A stretch of 61,892 bases of DNA from UMGS172 sp045649545 (lineage in GTDB: Bacteria; Bacillota; Clostridia; Oscillospirales; Acutalibacteraceae), in NCBI GenBank assembly GCA_045649545.1, contig JAZRQE010000055.1, positions 1 through 61,892 on the forward strand, in the 5' to 3' direction. Positions 35,091-44,056 of this stretch are shown here, in pieces (positions within the stretch are counted from its first letter, which is position 1; each line of letters begins with the position of its first letter). Below the pieces are notes generated by a model that saw nothing but the letters and a program-made list of their open reading frames with translations, searched no databases and was not told the origin of the DNA. The translations under genes were made by a program, and so were the position numbers.

Positions 35091-35370
35091 CAATAATTTG
35101 TCAAATTTCCACTAAAATATTAGAATATTTTTTAAATTTTTATACCAACTCTTATATACATTTTTCCTTTTTTAGGTTTTTATATGTATAATTAATCGTC
35201 AATTTGCACAATAGTAATTCTCAAGCACAACTTATCGTTTTACCACCGCCTTTTATATTATCGGCCTAAACGACGTTTTACGCGACTTATTTGTTGAAAT
35301 TGTCCAAGCCTTTACATAACAGTATATTATCCTGCTGCAATTTCAATGTTAATTTAGATAAAAACACTAA

Positions 35371-35406
35371 AACCTGCCGAAATTTTACTTTTTTCGGCAG
35401 GTTTTT
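35371..35406 (-). terminator. Intrinsic terminator of enolase
   Basis: A 12-bp stem, AACCTGCCGAAA / TTTCGGCAGGTT, with T-rich flanks on both strands, about 30 bp past the eno stop. Confidence 0.85.
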
Positions 35407-35435
35407 AACTTTACATTACGTTACATCATTTAAAA

Positions 35436-36659
35436 TCACATTATTTCGTTCTCAATTTTAAGCAAACGGTTGTATTTTGCCGTGCGGTCGGTACGGCAGG
35501 GTGCTCCCGATTTAATATACCCGGCACCCACGGCTACCGAAAGGTCAGAAATAAAGGTATCCTCTGTTTCACCCGAGCGGTGAGAAATAATTGGCGTATA
35601 CCCATTACGCTTGGCAATATTAATTACCTCCAGCGTTTCACTAAGCGTTCCGATTTGATTAAGTTTTACCAAAACCGCATTGGCAATGCCCTCTTTGATT
35701 CCGTCTTTCAGTCTTTTGGGGTTGGTAACAAACAAGTCATCGCCAACAAGCATCGTTCTTCCGCCCAAACGTTCAGTCATTATCTTCCAACCGGAATAAT
35801 CATCCTCACCCAAGCCGTCTTCAACCGAAATAATAGGATAATCCGCGGTTAAGACGCAAATTTTTTCGGTTAACTGCTCGGCTGTCAGGGTCTGTCCCGA
35901 TTTCGGCAAACTGTATGTGCCTTCACTGTACCACTCGCTTGACGCCACATCTAATGCCAGTTTAACATTATCGGTTGAATACCCTGCCGAACTAATGCCC
36001 TTTATTATTAACTCAATTGCCTCGCGGTCGTCCTTTAAATCAGGTGCAAATCCACCCTCGTCACCTACTCCGGTTGACTTGCCGTACGCTTTAAGGACAG
36101 TACCCAAAGCGTGGTATATTTCCACACCTGCTCGTAAATTTTCCGAAAAACTGCCCACTTTAGGAACAATCATAAATTCTTGAATATCAATATTATTTGA
36201 CGAATGTGCTCCGCCGTTTAAAATATTCATCATAGGCGTCGGCATTGCCAAACCGCTGATACCTCCTAAATAGCGGTATAAAGGTACGCGAAAATGCCTT
36301 GCTGCAGCACGTGCTATCGCCATTGACACCGCCAACATTGCATTTGCTCCGAGATGTCCCTTGTTATCAGTGCCGTCTAACCGACACAGTTCGGCGTCAA
36401 TAGTTCGTTGGTTAAGTGTGCCAATACCTTTGAGTGCCGGTGCGATAACCGAATTTATATTATTCACCGCCTTGGTTACACCTTTGCCGTTGTACCGCTC
36501 ACCGCCGTCACGAAGCTCTATTGCCTCAAACTTCCCTGTAGATGCACCCGACGGTGAAATTGCTAAAGCACGAATTCCGTCACTTAAAGTAACCTCTGCA
36601 GCAACCGTCGGATTGCCTCTTGAATCCAAAACTTCCATACCTTTTACGTCAACAATCAT
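35436..36659 (-). CDS. eno: Enolase
   Basis: Interconverts 2-phosphoglycerate and phosphoenolpyruvate. The signature blocks are present: SPSGASTGKFEA, NGGAHSSNNIDIQEF, VGDEGGFAPDL, ISVEDGLGEDDY, LVGDDLFVTN, VKLNQIGTL, SHRSGETEDTF and IKSGAPCRTDR. All the catalytic and metal residues expected from the family appear in them. At 407 residues it is about 20 shorter than common enolases, mainly at the C-terminus, and some normally fixed positions vary (for example LDVASSEWY). It could be a second enolase copy of the genome. It is a single-gene unit with its own terminator. Confidence 0.95.
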   Translation of the reverse strand: MIVDVKGMEVLDSRGNPTVAAEVTLSDGIRALAISPSGASTGKFEAIELRDGGERYNGKGVTKAVNNINSVIAPALKGIGTLNQRTIDAELCRLDGTDNKGHLGANAMLAVSMAIARAAARHFRVPLYRYLGGISGLAMPTPMMNILNGGAHSSNNIDIQEFMIVPKVGSFSENLRAGVEIYHALGTVLKAYGKSTGVGDEGGFAPDLKDDREAIELIIKGISSAGYSTDNVKLALDVASSEWYSEGTYSLPKSGQTLTAEQLTEKICVLTADYPIISVEDGLGEDDYSGWKIMTERLGGRTMLVGDDLFVTNPKRLKDGIKEGIANAVLVKLNQIGTLSETLEVINIAKRNGYTPIISHRSGETEDTFISDLSVAVGAGYIKSGAPCRTDRTAKYNRLLKIENEIM

Positions 36660-36765
36660 CTTGAAAACCCGCTTTCTTCAAATGTTATATTCTTATTGTT
36701 GACCGAATACAGTGTATTTTAATCAATTTGTAATTTTATCAATAATTTACCTTAACCAAAATGCA

Positions 36766-36794
36766 TTGACTTTTTAATAAGAAAGATATATTAT
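36766..36794 (+). promoter_or_regulatory. Sigma-A promoter of the kinase-like–rlmB unit
   Basis: TTGACT, a 17-bp spacer and TATTAT precede the 36837 start by about 40 bp. A further TATAAT at 36807-36812 is an alternative -10. Confidence 0.6.
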
Positions 36795-36836
36795 ATATTT
36801 ATATATTATAATAGACTTAATTTTGGAGGGATGGTT

Positions 36837-37562
36837 ATGAAGCTTATAAGATGCCTTATTGCTGATTTAAAGGTTGAAGTCGGTGTGAGATTTAAAAAGC
36901 TCGAAAGCCGTCTTGAAAAATACCGTTATGACTTTGTCGGCACGCCGGATATTTGTGTTGTTCCCGAAGAAGAACGTTTGAACTGTGCTTTTAAAAACAA
37001 CCCCTCTATAAGCCCCGAGGATATTGAATATATTGCAACGGGAAGTATGTTTTATTACAGCCTTTTAAAGTTCAATGGATTTATGCTTCACTCCTCAACC
37101 ATTGCTAAAGACGGTAAGGCTTATATTTTTACAGCTAACAGCGGAACGGGTAAGTCAACCCACACTTCTCTTTGGCAAAAATATCTTGCTGATGTCACCA
37201 TGATAAATGATGATAAACCGGCAATTGTGCTTAAAAACGGTGTGTTTTATGCGATTGGTACTCCCTGGAGTGGAAAAGACAATCAAAGCACAGATATAGC
37301 AGTGCCTGTTGGCGGTCTTGTGCTTTTAAACCGCGGAAAAATCAACACAATACGTAAGGCAACGCCGACCGAAACCGTGCCCTTTATAATGCAACAGACG
37401 TTGGCATCAAAAAAACAAGAAAACACTTTGATGTTGGTTGATTTGTTGGATAAATTTTTGAAATCTATCCCTGCTTTCGTTTTAGAGTGTGATATAAGTG
37501 AAGAAGCCGTTAAAACCTCGTATGAGGCTTTAACCGGTAAGGAATACATAAAAGGAAATTGA
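36837..37562 (+). CDS. HprK/PEPCK-like P-loop protein
   Basis: A 241-residue cytosolic protein with a P-loop TANSGTGKST (about 99-108), a Walker-B-like INDDKPAI (123-130) and GTPWSGK (141-147). These features recall the HprK / PEP-carboxykinase-like kinase fold, but it lacks the N-terminal domain of true HPr kinase and is shorter. Stand-alone proteins of this type occur in Clostridia without a known substrate. The start is the second ATG (36837), 6-7 nt after GGAGGG; the first ATG touches the site. Its stop is 2 bp before rlmB, so it is co-transcribed with it. Confidence 0.65.
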   Translation: MKLIRCLIADLKVEVGVRFKKLESRLEKYRYDFVGTPDICVVPEEERLNCAFKNNPSISPEDIEYIATGSMFYYSLLKFNGFMLHSSTIAKDGKAYIFTANSGTGKSTHTSLWQKYLADVTMINDDKPAIVLKNGVFYAIGTPWSGKDNQSTDIAVPVGGLVLLNRGKINTIRKATPTETVPFIMQQTLASKKQENTLMLVDLLDKFLKSIPAFVLECDISEEAVKTSYEALTGKEYIKGN

Positions 37563-37564
37563 TT

Positions 37565-38353
37565 ATGGCTGATTTTATTGAACAAAAAAACACACAGCCC
37601 GAAGAGCCTAAATTTACCGATGTTATAGTCGGACGCAATCCGGTTATGGAGGCTTTACGCTCGGGACGTGAAATTGATAAACTGCTTATTGCACACGGTG
37701 CACAGAACGGCTCTACAAGAGCTATTGTTGCCAAGTGCCGTGAGCGTAAAATACCGGTCAAAGAGGTTGCACCTCAAAAACTCGATTTTATGAGTGGCGG
37801 TGCCTCTCACCAAGGCGTAGCCCTCGTGGTAGCCTCGCACGAGTATTGCTCGGTTGACGATATTTTAAAGGTTGCTGAAGAAAGACGGGAACCTCCCTTT
37901 ATTATCGTTTGCGACGGTATTGAGGACCCTCATAATTTAGGTGCCATCATCCGTACCGCTGAGGCTTGCGGCGTACACGGTATTATTATTCCGAAGCACC
38001 GAAGTGCATCGCTTAACGCAGTTGTTGCAAAATCTGCCGCTGGTGCGTTAGAGTATATGCACGTTGCGAGAGTCACCAACATCACCTCCTGCCTGGAAGA
38101 ACTTAAAGAAAAAGGCTTGTGGCTTTACGCTGCCGATATGGACGGTCAGAGCTGGTGCTCGGTTGACTACAGGGGCGCTTGTGCATTCATAATCGGCTCT
38201 GAAGGTCGCGGTGTAAGTCCTTTGGTTAAGAAAAGCTGTGATGTTATAGTCTCTTTGCCGATGGCAGGCAAAATCAACTCACTCAACGCCTCGGTTGCCG
38301 CAGGTGTTTTAATGTATGAAGCCGCAAGGCAAAAACAGGGTATTAAGAATTAG
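37565..38353 (+). CDS. rlmB: TrmH-family 23S rRNA 2'-O-methyltransferase (RlmB-like)
   Basis: A SPOUT methyltransferase. The substrate-binding head starts VIVGRNPVMEALRSG. The trefoil-knot SAM site is formed by CDGIEDPHNLGAIIRTAEAC, FIIGSEGRGVSPLV and SLPMAGKINSLNASVAAGV, the three TrmH motifs. Family members methylate the 2'-OH of G2251 in 23S rRNA or related positions; the exact site is inferred. The ATG at 37565 follows AAGGA; a TTG two codons earlier overlaps the previous gene. Confidence 0.9.
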   Translation: MADFIEQKNTQPEEPKFTDVIVGRNPVMEALRSGREIDKLLIAHGAQNGSTRAIVAKCRERKIPVKEVAPQKLDFMSGGASHQGVALVVASHEYCSVDDILKVAEERREPPFIIVCDGIEDPHNLGAIIRTAEACGVHGIIIPKHRSASLNAVVAKSAAGALEYMHVARVTNITSCLEELKEKGLWLYAADMDGQSWCSVDYRGACAFIIGSEGRGVSPLVKKSCDVIVSLPMAGKINSLNASVAAGVLMYEAARQKQGIKN

Positions 38354-38367
38354 GGGAGTTTTTGAAT

Positions 38368-41118
38368 ATGGGTATTTTCGGTAAAAAACGCGAAAATGAA
38401 TTTGAAGGTCTTCATAACAATGACCTATTTTCTGATGATGACGATATTCTTGTGCCTTTAAACAAGAATAAAGGCGAAGTACGTAATATCGGTAACGGCA
38501 GTATTCAGGCACCGCATGCCATAACTGCCGATGAACTTTCGGGTGCAAAAACCCCCGAAACCATCATTATGGAACATACAGGTCCTAACTCGGTTTACGA
38601 GCGTATCAAAGAACGCAAACAACAACCTAAAATAACTGCTATTGAAGACGATTATGTACCTTCTTGGGCAACCGCTAAAGCAGAAGATAAACCATATGCA
38701 ACCGTCGCTACAACCGTAGCAGAGCCAAAGGTCGAAGTAACAGCCGAAAAGACTTTAAAGCAACCCGCAAAAGACACAACTCCGCCCCATTCGGCTTTCA
38801 GCGATGCGTTTTTGGAGCGTTGCCGTGTTGCCGTAGAAAAGGCTTCCGCAGAGGATGAGGCTTCTGCTCACCGTACAGTTAAGGCAGAGCCCGTTGCAGA
38901 AGTTAACCCCGAGCCAACTCCTGAACCTAAAGCCGTTCAAGAATCATCGACCCGTTCGGTTGACGAAATAATCAGAATGTTACGCGGCAAAGCCGACGAA
39001 ACCGTTGAAAATACCGCAAAAACCGAACCTGAAACGGTTGTAGAAAACGAAGTCCCCACCGAAACTGACCGTAAAGTTGAGGTCGAAGTAATACCTACCG
39101 ACTCTGACTCTAATATAATGCACACAACCACCCCTCGTACTGTTGACAGTGACGTAAAGGTTTACGGAAAAATTGTTAAGGGTGCTGTAATTCAGCAAAC
39201 TCCCGACGGTGATGTTGAGGGTACCGAATTTGTTAAACCTAAGGTTACGCAGGATACCATCATCGCTGAAGACAAAACAATTATGTTCGGTGACCTCGGT
39301 GATATTATTTCCAAACGTGCCGACGACGAATTTTCTGCATCAAATTATGACGCAGAAGCTGATTTTGATGATGAAGAGGATTATTTTGACGATACCCCAT
39401 ATTATGAAACCAACGACCCTGAACTAAAAGGTATTGAAGATTACAAAAATCTTAATGATGCCTCAAAACTTTTATCACAATTATCAGTTGAAAAGTCAAA
39501 TCATAAAACCTTAACTGTATTTTCATTTGTTGCTATGGCAATAATGCTTTTGTTTGCAGTCCTTTTTAACGGGCTGATAGCCGCCTCAAGTATAAGAATT
39601 GTAAACCTTATCGCATTTGTTGCAACTCTTTTAGTTAACTACAACATTTTCTTTGATTTAAAAAAGGTTTTCAACGGACGTCCGGGATTTAACTCAGCTG
39701 TGGCTGTAACATCAAGTGTTTTGCTTATGCAAACACTTGTTTCGACATTTGCTTTCAATGGTAAATATGACGGTTTGGCAATTGCAGGTGTGATTTTACT
39801 CACTGCTTGCCGCCTTACCCATCTTTTAAAAACATCACGAATCTTAAAAGGATTAAAACTTATTGCAAACTCGGACGACAAACGTGCTGTTGTATCGGTT
39901 TCGGGCAAAAATGCTCAAACTATCTCATCAGGTGCAGTAAATTCCGAGGCAATTGTACTTTGCGACCGCAAAGCTATTAATATCAAAAATTACCTAAAAT
40001 CCTGCGAATACGCAAGCCCTATTGACCTTAAGGTGAAAACATTGCTTATTGTTGCCGGAATTTTGTCGGTTATTGCATTACTCGCAGTGGGCTTCTTGGT
40101 AAACTTCGGGTTAGGTTTGACCGTTGCCGCTTTGATGCTTTTGTGTATGTTCCCCGCCACAGCATTATTTACGTGCGAATTACCGATGTACTTTGCAACC
40201 TCTAAAGCCGCCGATTTAGGTGCCATGTTAGCAGGCTATAAGGGTGCTTATGAACTTAATTTAGCAAATTTGGTTGCCGTAAGTTCGTCTGACCTTTTCC
40301 CTGAAGGCTCGGTAAGTCTTTATAATATGAAAACCTTGGGCGAAAACGAAATCGGCAAAACCTTGCTTGATGCAGGTGCCGTTAGCGAAGCCGCCAACAG
40401 TCCTTTAAGCAGTATCTTTAAAAGCATTATCGGTAACGAATATAAACTTAACAAACCCAAAGTCAACGGCGTTCAGTACGAGGACAAAATGGGCATTTCT
40501 GGTTGGATTGGCGAGCGTACCATACTTATCGGCAACCGCAACCTTATGCAAGGACATAATGTGTCTGTTCCCCCTGCATCGGTTGACCAAAAGATTTTGC
40601 GTGCAGGATACTTCCCTGTTTATATTGCAATTGACGGTAAGCCCTGCTTACTGTTTATCGTAAAATACGATACCGACCCCGAGGTTGCCGATGAACTTCA
40701 GGCACTTTGCAACACCGGTATGACGGTTGTTGTTGACCCGAAAGACCCCAACACTTCAAGTGCTATGATTTGTGATTACTTCGGTTTGCCCGATGACGCA
40801 CTTAAGGTTATGAACCACAACGGCAGAGTTACATACGAGCAAACCACAACAAAAAAAGAAGACTGCTCGGCACCTGCCGCTTTCGGCAAAAACATCTGCG
40901 GTTTCTTCTCGACAGTAACCTCTGCAATTAAACTTAACACTACCTACCGTATTATGACAGCGTTGTTTGTAATTGCCGCTATTTTGGGCGCAGTATTGCT
41001 TATCACTTTGACTCTTACAGCAAAATTGGGCCTTATCAACACCTTGACTGTCGGCGGTTTTGAAATTTTGTTTGCCGTAATTTCGGGTATTGTTGCGAAA
41101 GTGAGGTCTTGTAGGTGA
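38368..41118 (+). CDS. Degenerate P-type-ATPase-like membrane protein with long acidic N-terminus
   Basis: A 916-residue protein. Residues 1-375 are hydrophilic, rich in Glu, Asp, Thr and Pro, and probably unfolded. Membrane segments follow at about 382-404, 408-428, 440-462, 467-482, 556-578 and 582-602, and two more at 862-884 and 887-908. The part after the sixth segment reads like a P1B-type ATPase core: AADLGAMLAGYKGAYEL, then VAVSSSDLFPEG where DKTGTLTEG is expected, SGWIGERTILIGNRNLM like the nucleotide domain, and GMTVVVDPKDPNT where TGD is expected. The phosphorylated Asp position is Ser639. No TGE, CPC or GDGxND is present, so it should not pump by the normal cycle. It overlaps the next gene (GTGA). 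Confidence 0.62.
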   Translation: MGIFGKKRENEFEGLHNNDLFSDDDDILVPLNKNKGEVRNIGNGSIQAPHAITADELSGAKTPETIIMEHTGPNSVYERIKERKQQPKITAIEDDYVPSWATAKAEDKPYATVATTVAEPKVEVTAEKTLKQPAKDTTPPHSAFSDAFLERCRVAVEKASAEDEASAHRTVKAEPVAEVNPEPTPEPKAVQESSTRSVDEIIRMLRGKADETVENTAKTEPETVVENEVPTETDRKVEVEVIPTDSDSNIMHTTTPRTVDSDVKVYGKIVKGAVIQQTPDGDVEGTEFVKPKVTQDTIIAEDKTIMFGDLGDIISKRADDEFSASNYDAEADFDDEEDYFDDTPYYETNDPELKGIEDYKNLNDASKLLSQLSVEKSNHKTLTVFSFVAMAIMLLFAVLFNGLIAASSIRIVNLIAFVATLLVNYNIFFDLKKVFNGRPGFNSAVAVTSSVLLMQTLVSTFAFNGKYDGLAIAGVILLTACRLTHLLKTSRILKGLKLIANSDDKRAVVSVSGKNAQTISSGAVNSEAIVLCDRKAINIKNYLKSCEYASPIDLKVKTLLIVAGILSVIALLAVGFLVNFGLGLTVAALMLLCMFPATALFTCELPMYFATSKAADLGAMLAGYKGAYELNLANLVAVSSSDLFPEGSVSLYNMKTLGENEIGKTLLDAGAVSEAANSPLSSIFKSIIGNEYKLNKPKVNGVQYEDKMGISGWIGERTILIGNRNLMQGHNVSVPPASVDQKILRAGYFPVYIAIDGKPCLLFIVKYDTDPEVADELQALCNTGMTVVVDPKDPNTSSAMICDYFGLPDDALKVMNHNGRVTYEQTTTKKEDCSAPAAFGKNICGFFSTVTSAIKLNTTYRIMTALFVIAAILGAVLLITLTLTAKLGLINTLTVGGFEILFAVISGIVAKVRSCR

Positions 41119-42284
41119 TTAAACCTATAAAGGCGATAATTGATAATAACGAGTTAGGGCAAAAACTTCTTAAAGCGGCTTTACTCTTGATTGCTTTAGT
41201 GTTGTATTTGCCTTATGCATACGTAGCAATTTTAATTGTTGTGACGGCACTGTTGGGGCTATGCTGGTCGTTTTTCAGAAACAGTCTTTTAAAGTATAAA
41301 GGCTCAGCGTTAGCGTTTATTTTCCTAACCGTTACCGCCTCGGTTGCACTGTTTAACCAAAACTATTTGGGTTTCCGCCGCACATGTGTTTTTGCCGCAA
41401 TGTTAGGTATTTCTACTGCGGCTCGCAGTATGATGACAAGACAATTCTTTGAAAAATTGCTTGATACTGTAATAATTGGCGGAGTTTTAGCATCAGTTCA
41501 TTCAGTAATCGAATTTATTGTTAACCTCAGTGTACCCGACTACCGAAGCCAAGCGTTTTTCACCAACCCAAACTTTCTCGGCACAGCTTTAACCTTTTGC
41601 ATACTTATTTGTGCTTTTAAAGCCGCGTCTCACACAAAACACGTTTGGATTTATTATTCTGCCGCTGTTATATTGGCATTAGGTCTTTACGTTGCGGGAA
41701 GTATGAGCCTTTGGTTAGTCGCTTTTATAGGCATAGTTTTAATGCTCATATTCTTAAAAAACTATAAACTTTTGACAGTATTTTGCTCAATTGCGGCAAT
41801 TTGTGTCGCGGCAATTTTGCTCATTCCGGGTATGATTCACCGCCTTGACGAATTTTCTGCCACGATTGACAACCGCCTGCAAATTTGGGATTTTGCAATC
41901 CGACAGTTTAAAACCTCCCCCATTTTTGGCAGAGGATTTTATACCTACAAGCTTATGTATAACCGCCTTTGCGACACGCAGGTGATTTACCCTGCCGCAA
42001 TGTCCCACAGTATGATTTTAGACGGTTTCCTGTGTCACGGTATAGTGGGTATGTCAATCATCACCGCCGCGGTTATAAGGTTTTACACCTCGCTTTTCAA
42101 AACCCGTAAGCAACTTAAAAGTAAAAATAAAGACCGCTCAATTTCCGGTTTTATATTGGCCGTCGGTATAGCCGTTTCACTTTACGGACTAATGGACACC
42201 ACCTTTGTTTGGATGCAAACCGGAATGATACTGATGTTCTTCACTACCGGATTAGGTATTGAAGACAAATTAAATGAAAACTAA
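41115..42284 (+). CDS. O-antigen ligase/polymerase family (Wzy_C) membrane protein
   Basis: A 389-residue protein with about ten membrane segments. DNRLQIWDFAIRQFKTSP followed by GRGFYTY is the hallmark of the Wzy_C family: O-antigen ligases, polymerases and related glycan-transfer enzymes. The histidine in SHSMILDG is another conserved feature. In a Gram-positive it should polymerise or attach a surface polysaccharide or teichoic-type polymer. It starts with GTG at 41115, overlapping the stop of the ATPase-like gene (GTGA), which suggests that the two work together. Confidence 0.82.
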   Translation: MIKPIKAIIDNNELGQKLLKAALLLIALVLYLPYAYVAILIVVTALLGLCWSFFRNSLLKYKGSALAFIFLTVTASVALFNQNYLGFRRTCVFAAMLGISTAARSMMTRQFFEKLLDTVIIGGVLASVHSVIEFIVNLSVPDYRSQAFFTNPNFLGTALTFCILICAFKAASHTKHVWIYYSAAVILALGLYVAGSMSLWLVAFIGIVLMLIFLKNYKLLTVFCSIAAICVAAILLIPGMIHRLDEFSATIDNRLQIWDFAIRQFKTSPIFGRGFYTYKLMYNRLCDTQVIYPAAMSHSMILDGFLCHGIVGMSIITAAVIRFYTSLFKTRKQLKSKNKDRSISGFILAVGIAVSLYGLMDTTFVWMQTGMILMFFTTGLGIEDKLNEN

Positions 42285-42297
42285 ACAACTACAACAA

Positions 42298-42338
42298 ACC
42301 GCCTTTGCAGTTTTATTAACTGCAAAGGCGGTTTAATT
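42298..42338. terminator. Bidirectional terminator between convergent genes
   Basis: A 13-bp perfect stem, ACCGCCTTTGCAG / CTGCAAAGGCGGT, with TTTTATTAA in the loop and TTAATTTT after it. It serves the rightward Wzy_C gene and the leftward pyrophosphatase gene. Confidence 0.85.
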
Positions 42339-42346
42339 TTAGCGTG

Positions 42347-42883
42347 TTATCTGCAATAATTCTCAATATATCCGTTTATTGCTTTTTCAACAATTCGTTT
42401 TGCATCTTCTGCCGAGCAAGCATCGTTAACCTCGGTTGCGGTTTCCTTACCCTCAAGTTCTTTATAGACCTTAAAGAAATGGCTCATTTCATCGAAAATG
42501 TGTTTGGGAATCTGGCTGATATCGGTATACTCATTATACGACGGGTCGCTAAACGGAATAGCAATAATTTTGTCATCATAATGGCCGTTATCCATCATAG
42601 TAATCATACCAATCGGATAACAACGGACGGTGGTCATTGGGTTGAGTCTCTGCGAACAAAGTACAAGCACGTCAAGAGGGTCACCGTCGTCAGCATAGGT
42701 ACGGGGGATGAAGCCGTAGTTTGCAGGATAGTGAGTTGCAGTATAAAGGATACGGTCAAGCATAAGCACACCTGTTTCCTTATCCAGTTCATACTTACAT
42801 TTACTTCCCTTCTCAATTTCAATAACTACCATAAAATCATCAGGAGTTATTCTCTTAGGACTAATGTCATGCCAAATGTTCAT
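42347..42883 (-). CDS. ppa: Inorganic pyrophosphatase, family I
   Basis: Hydrolyses pyrophosphate. The signature DGDPLDVLVL carries the metal-binding aspartates; VIEIEKGSKCKYELDKETG and DRILYTATHYPANYGFIPRTY are the other family blocks. Length 178 is normal. AAGGAG lies before the ATG. It is a lone leftward gene between the terminator and the inverted-repeat cluster. Confidence 0.95.
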   Translation of the reverse strand: MNIWHDISPKRITPDDFMVVIEIEKGSKCKYELDKETGVLMLDRILYTATHYPANYGFIPRTYADDGDPLDVLVLCSQRLNPMTTVRCYPIGMITMMDNGHYDDKIIAIPFSDPSYNEYTDISQIPKHIFDEMSHFFKVYKELEGKETATEVNDACSAEDAKRIVEKAINGYIENYCR

Positions 42884-42919
42884 AATTCTTCTCCTTTTCT
42901 GTTATAATGATTATAGAAT

Positions 42920-43097
42920 GTCGAAATGCCCTAAAGCGTTTCGACAAGCCGATTATATCGGCTTTTGCCAATTCAAATCATAAAAATTTGAATTGGCTCG
43001 ATATTCATTGCAACGGTTAAAGTCAAAATTTCAAAGAAAATTTGTGACCAAATCTAAGATTTGGTGTCGAAATAGTGCTTTTAAACACTATTTCGAC
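42920..43097. repeat. Cluster of six adjacent inverted repeats
   Basis: Six hairpins lie nearly end to end in 178 bp: 42920-42945 (GTCGAAA/TTTCGAC), 42946-42964 (AAGCCGAT/ATCGGCTT), 42967-42997 (12-bp arms, GCCAATTCAAAT), 43022-43048 (imperfect, GTCAAAATTT), 43048-43064 (CCAAATCT/AGATTTGG) and 43066-43097 (12-bp arms, GTCGAAATAGTG). The first and last share GTCGAAA ends. There is no reading frame. It lies between ppa and the ribF stop. No known RNA family was recognised. Confidence 0.8.
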
Positions 43098-43112
43098 TTT
43101 CTATAACCGTTA

Positions 43113-44012
43113 TTATACGGTATGGGGTTTCGCGACGTTGTCACGAAAAACGCCTGCGGATATTTTTTTGTCTTCCTCTATTGCCTGCTTCAACGAATCT
43201 AATCCATCAAAGCGTTTTTCCTCGCGGATGTATTTTAAAAGTTTTACCGTTACAGTTTTACCGTAAACGTCACCGTTAAAATCAATTATATGCGTTTCAC
43301 TTATGGGCTTTTTGAGTAAAAACGTCGGTCTTATTCCAATATTAGTAACCGCGGCATAATTTTTGCCGTCGATAACCACCGATGAAGCATAAACACCGAA
43401 TTTAGGCAAAACCAAATTTTCGTCTAAAGGTATGTTAACGGTTGGAAAACCCATTTTGCGTCCCCGTTCCTCACCGTGTATAACCTCGTTGGTAAATGAA
43501 TAAGGGTAACCCAAAAGCATATTTGCAAAGCTAACATCACCGCTTTTAATCAACTCGCGAATACGCGAGGACGAAACCGTCTGTCCTGATACCTCAAAGT
43601 CAGGGACAATTACCGACTCGGCATTATGCTGACGGCAATAGTCACTTAAACTCAACGCGTCACCCTTACCACCGCTACCAAAACGATAATTAAATCCGCA
43701 AACGACAGCCTTGACGTTATACTTTTTGAAAAGCATATCCAAAAAGTCGACCGGCGAAAGGTCGTGCACCTCGTCATAATCTAAAACAAATATTTCTTTA
43801 AATCCAATTTCCTTAAGACGCGAAAACTTTTCTTCCGGCGGCAACAACATTGGTACAAACTCGTCTGTTGTTTTGCGTTTTGGAGGTTCTAAAAAGGTTA
43901 CGGCAACCGGTGTGAAGTTTTCAAAACTCAACGCCGCATTAAGAACCGACATATGACCTTTATGAAGTCCGTCAAAGGTTCCTAACGCCACAACAACGCC
44001 ATTATTCTTCAC
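43113..44012 (-). CDS. ribF: Bifunctional riboflavin kinase / FAD synthetase
   Basis: Makes FMN and then FAD. The N-terminal adenylyltransferase domain has GTFDGLHKGH and the end of that domain has VSSSRIRELIKSG; the C-terminal kinase domain has GRKMGFPTVNI and a conserved YAAVTNIGIRPTF. Length 299 is normal. The start is a GTG at 44010-44012, 8-9 nt after GGAGG. It is the last gene of the rimP operon, 44 bp after truB. Confidence 0.94.
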   Translation of the reverse strand: MKNNGVVVALGTFDGLHKGHMSVLNAALSFENFTPVAVTFLEPPKRKTTDEFVPMLLPPEEKFSRLKEIGFKEIFVLDYDEVHDLSPVDFLDMLFKKYNVKAVVCGFNYRFGSGGKGDALSLSDYCRQHNAESVIVPDFEVSGQTVSSSRIRELIKSGDVSFANMLLGYPYSFTNEVIHGEERGRKMGFPTVNIPLDENLVLPKFGVYASSVVIDGKNYAAVTNIGIRPTFLLKKPISETHIIDFNGDVYGKTVTVKLLKYIREEKRFDGLDSLKQAIEEDKKISAGVFRDNVAKPHTV

Positions 44013-44056
44013 TGTTACCGCCTCCTTTTTTATTTTGCTTTTAACTTTTGTTGACT

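Larger units (their letters stand above)
34962..35435. other. 474-bp non-coding gap between enolase and the carbohydrate operon
   Basis: It is very AT-rich and shows no credible gene. It contains the leftward sigma-A promoter at 35062-35090, a direct repeat of TTGACAAATT, and the enolase terminator at 35371-35406. The stretch 35110-35360 shows nothing that I recognise. Confidence 0.6.

Noticed and set aside
35110..35360. A small gene in the gap before the carbohydrate operon
   Set aside because: No frame there has both a start and a ribosome-binding site, and the composition is strongly AT-rich.
42344..42907. A 187-codon open frame opposite ppa
   Set aside because: It mirrors the pyrophosphatase gene, which has clear catalytic motifs and a good ribosome site.
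42920..43097. CRISPR array
   Set aside because: The repeats are inverted and unequal, with no constant direct repeat or spacer length.
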